From Phytophthora quininea (taxonomy: Eukaryota > Oomycota > Peronosporomycetes > Peronosporales > Peronosporaceae), in the NCBI GenBank assembly GCA_011947345.1, contig JAAVTG010000324.1:1-35807 (forward strand): a stretch of DNA of 35,807 bases, in the 5' to 3' direction. The notes below the pieces were generated by a model. It did no database searches. It had not been told where the DNA came from and was given only the letters and a program-made list of their open reading frames with translations. A program made the position numbers and the translations under genes. Numbering within the stretch: the first letter of the stretch is position 1; every line of letters begins with the position of its first letter. This document shows positions 9,724 through 20,442 of this stretch, piece after piece.

Positions 9724-12700
9724 GCCAGATTATTGGGCTGCTGTAATACTGGTGAAAAATTGCGCGTCTATGCTTGATGGAATTCCCTGCGGGTGGCTGC
9801 ATATCTGCTTGTGCTTCTGTGGGCTGCAACACGTCGTAACTGCTGGCATCTTCATTTTCATCTTGATCGTCGTCGTACACGTTGTCTCCCATCGTTTCGT
9901 CGTCGTCCTCCTGCCCCGGTGCATCTGTTCCATCGCCGTCATCAGCATCCACGTCATTATCAGCTTCCCGTGAGCACCCAACGATTGAAAGCTGATGTCT
10001 ATGATACCACCGCCGTCTTCAAATTGCAGGCCGTCGAAAATTTCCAGGTCCTCGTGCAGACTCATGTTCGTGAGCGTATCATCTTCGTCATCGCGCATTG
10101 TCGTTTCTGCAGGCACTATTGAGCCATCTTGTCCAGCAGGAAGCTCTCCGGACTGGGTTGCCGTGTGGTGTTCTAATTTGCTATCTTCTGAATCCGTAGC
10201 GCCGCCAGCAGCTGTCTCCTCTGTCTTTGCCTGATCCTTGGCAGCATCTTCCTCGCCGTTGACTTGTCGGGGTTCTTGCTTCATGAGAGCACTGACCTCG
10301 TTAGCGATGTCTTTATTTTCCGTTTTTATCGCTTGATCGTCCTCACGTTTCTACAAGCGTAGCAAACACAAGAAACATTATGTTGGACAATGATGTAATA
10401 ACCACAAATCACTATGCTCGCACCTTCGCTCTCAACAGCTTCTTCATTCTGTCGGCCATGATGTCTTCTAACGACGAATTGCCTCCTTCGGGAGCCGTCT
10501 GCTTCTACAGAACAAAAACGCAGGCGTGTTAGTGTATACCGCACACATATCATCAGCACTGGAATATCCAAAAACACCTTATACATAGCTTCAAGACGTT
10601 TGAGTTTCGCTTGGGCATTCGGCTTGACAGTCGCGCCCGATGCCAACAGTTTCAACTTGGCACCATCACCTGCTTGCTTGGCACCAGAAGGAAGCTTGGG
10701 ATTTGAGCCCCGTGCCCACTTTTCTAAAAGACGATGACACTCGTGAGAAACTGGTCCATAACCCCGAAAGTTGGGAGTGAGAAGAGCCCTAGTACATGTA
10801 TGCATCCACCAACAGATTAGTAAATGTACACAAACCAGAACGCCGAAAGCATACTTAGCACATGTGACCGTGGACTTGTACTGATCCACCATTCCACGAC
10901 CACCCTTTCCCCAGCCTCCATTGGGAAGCTGTTTGATGAGCAAAAAGCGCTCACAAGCTGAGATCATGTTCAGGTTCTCTTCACTCTTGGCATGACCAAA
11001 CAGCTTCATGCATTGCAGAAATTTGCCCACGACCTCGAACTCGTTGGTGAGTATCGATTGGTTCACGTATCCTGCGTTGAAAATGATGTTGACCTCTGGA
11101 GCGAACAAATCTGGGTTCAACTGCAGAGTGCCAAAGTCACTCATTACATCAAGCAGCGCAAAAATCATCCGTAACCTGCAAACATAATCCAATTCAGTAC
11201 CAATGCTTTTGACACTTGCACAGGTTTCAGCTACTTACTGATCCACAAATTGGTCCCAGAGTAAACCATCAGCATCGAATGGACGAAGTCCTTTGTACAT
11301 CCCGCGGACAGCATTCGTGTGGCTAAATACATCCAGCGTTGTTGCTCCTAGTTGAATACCAACTTGCTCTGTGAGAAAGAGAAGAGAACACAGCATATAT
11401 GAGATTGACATGATCGTTGTGACCAAATAAACGAAACTTACCAGAGTAATAGGCAGCAAGAATGCTGCCGCTATACTTTGAGAATATGGAGGGGAATGCC
11501 AGCTTGTGGTGACACCGAGAGCATAAATCGAGCTCGGGCGGATTGCGAATCCCACAGATGGCGCAAAGGTGTGAACACCGCACGTTGGGGCCTTCAATAG
11601 CAGGGTGCCATCCGAAGAAGTCCGTCACGGTAAACTTGCGAGCCTCTATGAGCTCCACCACCTTTCACCCATACCGTGGGCGATGCACGCTCGCTTTAAG
11701 CTGCTTTGGTACAATGCAAGCGCATAGTTAGTGTAATAATATTACATGAAAAACAATGAACTTCTTGCCTGTACAGTCCGATCAGAACAGTAAAGATTTC
11801 CCGGACATTCATCATCCACTTGTCGACGCTCAAAAGCTTCTCTCGAATCCAGCGCTTCGTACCCATACACACATACCGAGTCAGATCTCGTTGTCACAAC
11901 CCGTAGTTCCGTCGTTTTACGTACTTGCAAATATGGTTCGATAAACTTTTCCGCAAAAGGTTTGATCGGATAGCCAGCGATCTGTCGAAAACAACCCTTT
12001 CAGTCCTAACTCGTTCCACGCAATACCGTTCGCAAGGAATTGACTCGAACGTACAGCTCCAATTTCACACAGTCGTAGCGAAGCTAAGTGTCCAACCTGA
12101 TTAAAATTACTCGGGTTGATGGTTTCCAAGTTGGCGCTTAAGATTGCCCTTCGAATCTGTTGCTCGGTAGAAAATACGGCCCGTGGTTAGTTACTCCGAA
12201 AGTGTGTACAGTGCATACTATAATGGATCCACGCTTACCGATAATGCGTTGGCACCGCCCTTCGTTAAATCTTCTGGGGCCACCCGATTCTGTTGCATGA
12301 TGGAACAACTCCCACATATCTGCCCAACTTCATGCCAACCAAAACCATATACAAAGCTTAACTTTGATTGAAACCAGTAGCCCAGCCCACTGGAATACTA
12401 CGTACCAACGAATGGAAAGATTGCGTCCTCGCCTAGGCATGCCCGGTGCGCGTGAAGTCCACAGCCACCGTTACAAGTGAAGAGATCGCCCTTTTCCCCA
12501 CAAATTAAACATGGCGTGTCCGCTGCAGCTGGTGTGGCGGTTGCGTTCCCTTGCAGCATTGCTGGCGTCACTCCAACGGTAGAAACTCCACTCTGTTGTT
12601 GCTGCTGCGGTGCGGCAGCTGAAGCCGATGACAGTTGCGTCTGGGGCATCGGGAATGCCATCCCTTGGCTCGCCATTAGAGAAGCCATGTGCATATTCGG

Positions 12701-13124
12701 AGCAGCATTCGCATTCATCTGCATGGGGTTTGCACTGCTTTGCGAAGTCATCATGGCTGCCATCGCAGCATGTTGCTGCTGTGCATGTCGAGCTATTAAA
12801 TAATAAGAGCAATCTGATCAGAATATCCAATAAATTTACCGCATTCTCCTTGTTCTGTGTACCAGCCATTGCCGCAGCGTACTGCTGTCTCTGCTGCGTC
12901 TGCGCCGCCGGGATGCTGGCCATCAGCCCCATCATGCTCGGCGGCGGCATCTCCATCGCCTGCGAGCCCATAGAGAACAAATTCTCCTGCATGGGCTGGC
13001 CCGCGAACATGGTCTGCGCCAAGCTGGACGCTCCTGTGTCTGTCCGCATCTGTTTGAGCGCGCGCTGCTCGTCGCTCTCGTCGGCCTCGCGCTTCATGCC
13101 GTCGCCAGCGCCGGCCCCGTTCAT
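9692..13124 (-). CDS. Nuclear protein with PHD finger and RanBP2-type zinc finger
   Basis: I do not recognise the family. The gene starts MNGAGAGDGMKREADE at 13124. Residues to about 200 are Met/Gln/Ala-rich and disordered. A PHD-like finger follows: CLICGEKGDLFTCNGGCG, HAHRAC, then ICGSC after an intron. Next come helical segments (NPSNFNQVGHLASLRLCEIG, VDKWMMNVREIFTVLIGLY) and FTVTDFFGWHP, then CAICGIRNPPELDLCSRC, matching C-x2-C-x3-N-x6-C-x2-C of RanBP2-type fingers. Helical exons from 11200 to 10600 include VSHECHRLLEKWARG, loosely like a TFIIS N-terminal helical bundle. The C-terminus is very acidic (Asp/Glu-rich, 10250-9750). Chromatin or transcription work is inferred. Frame repairs are needed at 9967-9969, near 11667 and near 11995. 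One intron seems to use a GC donor (near 11770). Confidence 0.65.
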
Positions 13125-13217
13125 CTTGTTGTAGCTTTATGACTGAGTCTTTTGGCTCGAATGGCTTCAATAGAAGACCCTATACAAAGATGAACCATAC
13201 ACGCGCCATTGGGAAAG
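13125..13217. promoter_or_regulatory. 93-bp divergent intergenic region
   Basis: This separates the start codons of the PHD/RanBP2-finger gene (minus) and COQ3 (plus). It contains CGCCATTGGGAAAG just before the COQ3 ATG, but no confident initiator match. Shared bidirectional promoter use is inferred from spacing. Confidence 0.4.
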
Positions 13218-14302
13218 ATGCTGGTCAAGGCGACGCGACTCGCGCGGCTCTCGCTGCCCCCGCGCAGCCGCCTGCTGTCCACTGTCGTGGAGGGTGAGGT
13301 GAACAAGTTCAACGCTGCTTCATCGTGCGTATTACGTGGATTGTATCGCTCATGCTGCAGTAGAAGAAGACCAATGTTGTATCATCACATCTGTGTGGCA
13401 ATTGAACTGTAGGGACTGGTGGTCGCCCAAGAGCACGACGGGCGTGGGGCCGTTGCACCAGCTCAATCCTGTGCGTGTCAAGTACATTCGCAGCCACGTG
13501 ATCGAGCACTTCGGCCGCTCGTCGGAGGACGACCCCATGCCGCTGCAAGGTCTGCGAGTAGCCGACGTGGGCTGCGGTGGCGGCATCTTGTCTGAGGCGC
13601 TGTGCCGAATTGGCGGTGCCATGGTGTCGGCAGACCCGGGCGAGCAGAACATTGCGGCGGCGAAACGACACGCAGCACTGAGCCGCCACACCAGCAGCAT
13701 TGACTATCGCTGCTGTACTTCAGGTGAGGGAGGTGCTGGCAGTTTTGTGGTTCAACCGATGCTGAGTTACGATGATTGTGTAGATGATCTGGTGGCACAG
13801 GGCGAACAGTTCGACGTGGTGTGCTCACTTGAAGTCATTGAACACGTGTCTGACGTGCAAGCCTTCTTGCACTCGCTCACCCGCTGGTGAAGGTGAGCTT
13901 GACGTTAGAGAGTTTTGAAGGATAATTAACTGACCCAGTTGTATGCGAATCAGCCCGGTGGCTTGCTTTTCCTGTCGTCGATCAACCGCACGGCCCTATC
14001 CGCTGCGTTGGCTATTGGAGCAGCGGAATACGTGATGCGAATTGTCCCGCCAGGTAATGGCCTTCGAGCGTCATATTAGTATTATTTGCGCTAATCATAG
14101 TTGCATTCTGTGATTCTTAGGAACGCACGACTGGAACAAGTTCGTGCAGCCGAGCGAGATCGAAACTGGTCTGAGGCAAGATGGCCTTGTTGTCAAGGAC
14201 GTGTCTGGTATTGTGGGCGACCCGATCTTCCGCAGCTGGCGCATCCACCCGACATGCACCGATATCAACTACATCATGTGTGCATCAAAGCCCCAGGAGT
14301 AA
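13218..14302 (+). CDS. COQ3: Ubiquinone biosynthesis O-methyltransferase, mitochondrial (COQ3)
   Basis: COQ3 performs both SAM-dependent O-methylations of ubiquinone synthesis on the matrix side of the inner mitochondrial membrane. The N-terminus is an Arg/Leu/Ser-rich presequence (MLVKATRLARLSLPPRSRLL). After an intron (13323-13411) come DWWSPKS, GPLHQLNPVRVKYI, methyltransferase motif I (VADVGCGGGILSEALCRIG), motif II (FDVVCSLEVIEHV) and PGGLLFLSSINRT. The final exon has GTHDWNKFVQPSEIE and DINYIMCASKPQE. Family landmarks are in the expected order and the length is typical. A base is missing in the CCC at 13880-13882; restoring it gives SLTPLVK, and the next donor (GTGAGC) then falls in phase with PGG. 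The stop is 43 bp from that of the convergent PDZ-PA gene. Confidence 0.9.
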
Positions 14303-14345
14303 AACTGCAGACTGGATACGCTGCAAAGACAATTCAACCTTGTAG

Positions 14346-16356
14346 CTATCGTTGGTCTTCCGAATCGACGTCATCGTCGGATCCTGCTTGTTCGGCTCGT
14401 GCACTGTAATAGCGCTGAGCTGCCCAATATGATGCCACCAAAGCTTCGTAGCGCTCGTTCTTGACCAGCGCGAGCTGCATGTCGTGGTCATCTAAGGTGG
14501 CATGATCCTTCAGCATTCGATGAAATAGTCGATCGCGCGCAGCTTCGGATACCGGCCAATTTGATTCAGTAGCGAGGTTTGCAAGCTCCTTCCATTGGTG
14601 CTCCAGGGCATCTAGAGCAACACCTAGCATTAGAAACAGGAAACAAGAGATCAAACATGGTCTGGTCTCACTTTCGCCGCTGAATTCTACGTGAACATGG
14701 GGGATGTTGTCCTCGTCAGCATCTGCTTCCAGCGCTCTAACATTTTGCCTTAATGGTTCACCAAAGCAAAGTTTTTATGTGCTATGGTCGATCGAAAAAA
14801 CGTGTACACTACTTACCGAAGCGTTCGTAAAGCGCTCGTACTGATGAAGACAACAGGTATAGAAACCTGCTGTACCGCAACAGCGGCAGCTAACGAATTT
14901 GCTGCCATTGGAAATCGCGGGTCGCCAACAATTATTCCAGCCGGGCGTTTAGCCTCAAAGTACGTAAGCTGCCGCAATATCGAACAACCGCTCTTTGTTT
15001 TGGGATCTCGAAGTCTGATGGCAATAAACACATCCACCAGTTTCCCTTGCTGCGAATGCACCAGTGGTGATATTCGCATGGGGTCATCCTCACATGAGTT
15101 GAATACCTTCACGTCTGGGAAGTAAAGATCTTGTCTTCCTAGAGGTAAATTCACACCAGTGCCGCCATGGGAGCTATGATCTGCAGGCTTCAGAAACTCG
15201 TATGTCTCGGAAAATACTTCTGTATCAGCTGAAGTCGCCACCGACACTGATAGGAACCCTGCGCTCGCAGACTCGATAAGAAATGCCGCTGACTGCCTCA
15301 GCGGGTCGTTATCTTCTGGATGAACAGCAAATCGATCGGTAGCGCAAGTAGCACTGAAGACAAAGCGCAGCTGCAGCGTCTCATATCGACGTACACCAGC
15401 CATTTGCTCGAGCAATCGGGCACCAGAGTCTGTTGAGACCATAGCCAGAGGAATTCGAATGGGATGCGGCAGTGAAGATGCTGGAGGAAGACGAACTCGC
15501 AGTGGTTTTTCACCTACTCGTTGCACAAAGACCACCCCTTTTGCTCCAGCTTCGTCTGCTATTGCCGCTTTCTGATGCATTGGACATCCGAAGACACTCT
15601 TCCCAGCAAAAGAAAATTAGAACAGAGATTATGCAGTCCTCCGACCCAGATACACTTACCGGGACTAGTACATATTTGTCGGTGGCATTGAACGTCAGCG
15701 GGCCGCAAGCGTCAAAAGGCCGAGCAAGAACTAGCTCACGAAAAGCACAGCTAGGTGGACCAGCATCGGAAGACAACACAGCGTATAGCTGGAGCTCAGT
15801 GCTTTTCTCGCCGACACTTGATACCTACGTGACCGACAATTTCCACGTTAGTACTGGGACCACTAAGTTCTCGGAATGTATATGAAAGCAACAGACCACA
15901 TAGTCGAATGTCTCCTCATTGACGGCGTCATAAATGACAGCACTGGCGCTTTCCGCGTCTACAGCACTCTCTTTAGGGGCTCCGGGGCTGAATGCAGCGT
16001 CCGTCGTGTGTATGGAAGTGTAGGGTGCGAGGTAACTCTGCCTTCTGCAGCGCTTCGACCGCTTTCTGCAGCGTGAGACCCTCCACTGACTCGTCATTGA
16101 CACCGATGAGCCTGTCCCCGATCTCTGCCAGCCCCGAAGCTTCCACTGCCCTGCCACGACCTTCAGAGTCTGCAACGAATTCGAGCACCTCCAGCTTCTC
16201 ACTCAGTCGCAGCCCAAGCGGCGCGCTGGTCGCCACAACAACCGAGAACTGCTGGGAGCCCGCAGAGCACTTGTTGATCTTCTTCTCAGCTTCGGTATAC
16301 GCGAACAAGACCACAAGAACAAGGATACATCGCAGCAAACTCCAGTGTGTCGGCAT
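14346..16356 (-). CDS. Secretory-pathway protein with PDZ and two PA (protease-associated) domains
   Basis: The start at 16356 gives a clear signal peptide (LLRCILVLVVLFAYTEAEKK). Residues about 35-125 form a PDZ domain (APLGLRLSEKLEVLEFV, IGDRLIGVNDESVEGLTLQKA, LPRTLHFHTHD). A PA-like domain follows: LVLARPFDACGPLTF, then after an intron FGCPMHQKAAIADEAGAKGV and IRIPLAMVSTDSGARLLEQM. A second PA-like copy has FEAKRPAGIIVGDPRFPM and VSIPVVFISTSALRTL. The last exon is helical and acidic (ending SDDDVDSEDQR). The intron near 15825-15896 has a perfect TACTAAC branch point. No protease domain or transmembrane anchor is seen, so a luminal or secreted sorting/scaffold role is inferred. The join after THD near 16005 needs a one-base frame change, here apparently an extra base. 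Confidence 0.7.
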
Positions 16357-16428
16357 CTCTATTGTGGATCTATCAAATCTTGAAGATCTCTCGCTAAGTT
16401 GAAGGTATGGATACGCTAGGCGGTTCTG

Positions 16429-18043
16429 CTAAAACTCGTTCTCATGGGCCCAGAGCTTGAAAGTTCGGTCAAAGCCACACGAGACAATGTGCTTTTCATC
16501 TGGAGCAAAGTCTGCCGACATCACCTTGCCATCGTGGCCACGCAATGTGTTCATCAGCTTCCAGTCGCGTGTACGCCAAAGCTTAATCGACGAATCGTAC
16601 GAAGCACTGAGCAGCAGCTCCCTGAACCAGGCGAGAAGCGAACGTCCGCTACCAAATTGCTGTGCGCTGGGAGCATGTACGAGCACTTTTGCTTTCGGAG
16701 ATCCCAAATTCGAACGCTGCGGTCGTCGCTACCAGAGGCCACCTGCACGCCGTTGGCAGCGAAGTCCATCGACAGAATCTGCTTCGAGTGGCCCTGCAGA
16801 GGAATAATGGTTTTGCCAGACCGCAGATCCCATACACGTCCGTTGCCATTCAAGTCGCCTGTGGCTGCCAAGGCACCATCCTTCTGGAACGCGATGGCGT
16901 ACACCTCCTTGTAATGGCCTTCCTGTAGCAGAAGCTCTTGAGTAGTCGCAACATCCCAAAGTCGCCAGGTGTGATCAAAACTCGTGGTACCAACGTAGTT
17001 GCCAAGCGGATGGAATGCTACCTTGCCCAGTCGTGCCTTATGACCCCGTAACACAGCCAACGGCTCGTTGCGACCAGCACTCCAGAGCCTTGCAGTGCCG
17101 TCAGCGGAACCACTGCACAAGCACACACTGTCACCACCATCCGTCATCTCTGAGAAGGTGTTGCTCGGATGCCACGCCACTCCGGTCACTCGATCTTCAT
17201 GTCCGCGAAACACTTTCACCTCATTGGCACTTGTAGCGTCCCATACCTTCACCAAACTGCTCCACGATCCCGTGGCGACATGAGCTCCATCTGCCGAGTA
17301 CCGAACACTAGCAAGGGACCGAACGTCGCCGTTCTGACTGCCTACGTTCGCCATCTTCAGCGACGTAGCGTACAGCTCTGCAGCATGGTGGTCAATGGTC
17401 CGCTCTCGCTCCTCCACAGTCATGTGGTCTTCCTGTCGTTCGCGCTTCAATCTCGCTGCCACCACCGTTGCCGTATGCTCAAAAATGGCGTTCCTCACTT
17501 TCTTCAGCCTCTCGTTCTTGATAGGCACATAGAACAATTGCTCCTCCTGTGGTTTAGCCCTTTTAGTCTTCCCAGTCTCTCTTTGGGGTTCTTCCTCGCC
17601 TTCAACTCCTTCGTGCTTCTGGATATCAGCCAGAACTTGGTGCACAAAGCCTGTCTCCTCAGCCTCCAGCTCTAGTCTGGACAGGATCTCCTGCAATCGT
17701 TCACGGCGGTCCGCCGGTCTCTCTCCGAAGAGCGTGATGGGCTCTCCGAGCTGCCGCAACCGCCTGATCACTTCCTCCACGCTTGTAGGTACTGCAATCC
17801 CCTCGCACGCTTCTCAGCCTCCACACGACGCAGCAGCTGCGCGTGCTTCTCCTGGGCAGCGCGACTGCTCTCTGAGAGCTCCAACACCTCCGTTTCCACG
17901 TTGTCCGACACGTTCACGTTGCCTGCACGGATAGCTGCCTCCAAGTTGCTGGCCACATGGCCACCTCCGCCTGCAGAACGCACACTACTAGGCACCATGT
18001 CGCCGCTGATAGCGCCATAGTAGATGCCCGATCGATCGTCCAT
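16429..18043 (-). CDS. PRP4: U4/U6 small nuclear ribonucleoprotein PRP4
   Basis: PRP4 (human PRPF4) binds PRP3 and cyclophilin H in the U4/U6 di-snRNP and is needed for tri-snRNP assembly in the nucleus. The N-terminus (MDDRSGIYYGAISGD) is followed by the splicing-factor motif IRRLRQLGEPITLFGE then ADRRERLQEIL, and a basic linker. Seven WD40 repeats run from about 17340 to 16430, for example GSWSSLVKVWDATSANEVKV, TTSFDHTWRLWD, SGSDDRSVRIWDLR and CGFDRTFKLWAHENEF at the C-terminus. Domain order and length match the family. Two one-base shortfalls occur: the G run at 17799-17802 (restores RARGIAVPTSVEEV, a family hallmark) and at 16620-16622 (restores FSPGSGELLLSASYD). It appears intronless. 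It lies 72 bp upstream of the PDZ-PA gene on the same strand. Confidence 0.9.
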
Positions 18044-18160
18044 ATTGGAGCCAATCTGTTAGCGGCGGTTTGTGCTACCGATTCTATTTTGCTAGTGCCA
18101 CCGATCAGAATTTGGGATTCGTCAACTGTGAAACACACTTGAAGTGGACCAAGAGGAGCG
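18044..18160. promoter_or_regulatory. 117-bp divergent intergenic region
   Basis: This separates the start codons of PRP4 (minus) and the malonyl-CoA decarboxylase fusion (plus). No clear core promoter consensus was found. Bidirectional promoter activity is inferred from spacing. Confidence 0.4.
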
Positions 18161-20395
18161 ATGACGACGCAGCTGACGGCAGTGCCAGCGCCTGAAGCGT
18201 TCTGTGGAGACGACGACTGGGTGTGCAAGCACTTGAAGGACAGAGATGCAGAGCGCAAGCGACGTAGCAGTCCCAGCGGTTGTCACCCAGAGGTGGAGAC
18301 TGTACGCTTCGACCGCATCGAGTTCACCAAGCAGATCCAGGTCTGTAGTGCCATTTTGAACGATGGTATACTACTTCTTACGTTTTAATTCGAAGTAGGA
18401 GTTCCTAGACGCAGATGTAAGCGACGGCTTTGTGATCGGCCTCAAGCGTCGAAAAGAGTTCGCATTGCAGCTGTGCAAGGACTATCCCAAGTTTACGGAG
18501 GCACAGAAGCTGGAGCTCGTGCTGGCTCTGGCAGTGGACCTGGGCGTGCGTGACTTGGGGTACATGATGAAAACGCTGCCCTCTATTAAGAGATCTGGAC
18601 TGGTGCTGAATATGGCGGCGGCAGCGCTGGGATTCAGTCGCAAGAACGACCCCAACATTTCTAAAAGCGTCAAGCGTGGGCTTGTGCCACTTGCAGAACA
18701 ATTTTTCTTGCTGATCGGTACCATCCAACCGGGCCCGATGTTCCTGCTGAATTTGAGGGTGGACTTGGGCATATTAATCGAGAGGCATCGAGACAAATTG
18801 CTCGTATCCAGTGTTGAGGCACTCGAGCTACTGGATATGGTTATGCGCGACCTGTTCGCCACACAGGGAAGCATGCGTTTTCGACGCATCGACCTGTCCT
18901 CTGAAGATTTGGCTGCGTTTATCCTGAAAAACGAACGCGTGCACCAAGTTCGAGGTTGGGCGGATCTACAGCGTCGACTTGTCGGACAGCAGCGCTTCTG
19001 TTACGGGCTATTCCACGTCCACATGCCCCACGCACCGCTGGTATTCGTGCAAGCGGTTGTGACAGACCATCTCTGCAGCAAAATTACGCCTATTCTGACT
19101 GAGGAGTCTCCAGTGGTGGCAACTCCTTCGCACATCATATTTTACTCTGTGTCCACATCCAACACGGGACTTCGGGGCCTGAACATCGCGAGCCATCTGC
19201 TGTTTCTTACGATCCAGCGGATGAGCAGCATGTTTCCAGAGTGCACAACGGCGGCAACACTGTCTCCTGTGCCTGGCTTCGGGAATTGGTTTAAAGCCGC
19301 TCTTGCCAAGGCAGACGTGGAAACCCAGACGAAGCAAGACGGGAACCTGAAATCGGCAAAGCAGACAAACAATCGCTTGCAACAGCCAGAACCTCTACAG
19401 CGGAGTTTCTTTTCGACGGAGCAAGCTCAGCGTCTCACTATGAAATACGGCGTTAACCACTTGGTCCTGCACAAGTGGCTGCTGAAGAAGATTAGCGACC
19501 CGGGGTGGCACAGGGACACTGAGTTGGCGGAGAGTATTCGCGATGTCATGACAGCAGCATGCGCGCGCTACATTCTTTTCGAGCGAAAGCAGGATAAGAT
19601 TTTGGACACGGTCGCCAACTTCCATTTGCAGAACGGCGCTCAGGTGGAGCAAATCAATTTTATGGCGGATACTACACCATCAGCGCTGGCAACATCGCTA
19701 GGTATGATGATCAATTACCGCTACTGCATGACGTCAATCGACGTAACATCGATTTCGTACAAGCGAAAATCACTGGCAGCCGTGTCACCTGCGGCAGCAC
19801 GATTTGTTTGGCCTACTACCAGCGTTATTCTGGATGGTAAAAATTTTCTTGCGCGTATTGGTTCGACGTAGCTACTTAACTTTTTTCCTGATGCTTGTAG
19901 AAGTCGAGCGCTTGAAAGACGAACGCAACACGCCGCTGTTCGCAAAGGTGTATCGAGCTGGCGAGGTGATCAGTGCTCGCGGCTCGCTTCCGTCTGCCAT
20001 CTACTTCATAGCGTACGTGCTTCGTGTCACTTACAACTTCATTTTCTGAATGGGATCCTTGTTGCTGCAGGTCTGGCAGAGTTCGGGTAAATTCTGCACA
20101 GCCGTATACACTGTGTGAAGGCCACACGTTCGGAGAGCGCGAGTCGTTGAATGATGAGCCCGTGCCATTCACAGTACAAGCTGGAACTGCGACGCACTTG
20201 CTACTGCTCCCGTACGACGACGTCAAGGCTATTCAGCGTGAATCCAGTGTGTTGCAGGACTATGTAGGAAGCGACCCGCGAGTTTGGCAGCAGCAGCTTT
20301 ACATGTCTTTTATGGGAGCAAACTGTAAGAGGATGATGAATGCAAGTCGATCTTCATCAGATTTGGCAGCAACTCCATCGACGAAATACACGTGA
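18161..20395 (+). CDS. MLYCD: Malonyl-CoA decarboxylase with C-terminal cyclic-nucleotide-binding domain
   Basis: Malonyl-CoA decarboxylase converts malonyl-CoA to acetyl-CoA, relieving inhibition of fatty-acid oxidation and clearing malonate. The first 60 residues are charged; an intron near 18340-18398 follows. The helical N-domain has PGPMFLLNLRVDLGILIERH, and the catalytic domain has HIIFYSVSTSNTGLRGLNI, LSPVPGFGNW and NFHLQNGAQVEQINFMAD, including the family's Ser and His, then GMMINYRY. After an intron (donor near 19836, acceptor near 19901) comes a CNB fold: FAKVYRAGEVISARGS, IYFIASGRVRV, HTFGERESLNDEPVPFTVQA. The usual phosphate-binding Arg of the CNB cassette is Val here. Three missing bases (about 19724, 19788, 19832) restore frame and join MCD tail, LFGLLPALFW linker and CNB with matching splice phase. 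No PTS1 or obvious presequence is seen. Confidence 0.8.
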
Positions 20396-20442
20396 CAAAT
20401 ACATGAAAGCCACTTCTGTTGGTACGACTATAACGACGACAT

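Noticed and set aside
12477..13134. Plus-strand ORFs at 12477-12803 and 12610-13134
   Set aside because: They are antisense shadows of the Met/Gln/Ala-rich N-terminus of the PHD-finger gene.
17169..17675. 168-codon plus-strand ORF
   Set aside because: It is antisense to PRP4 WD40 and linker sequence, with no family motifs.
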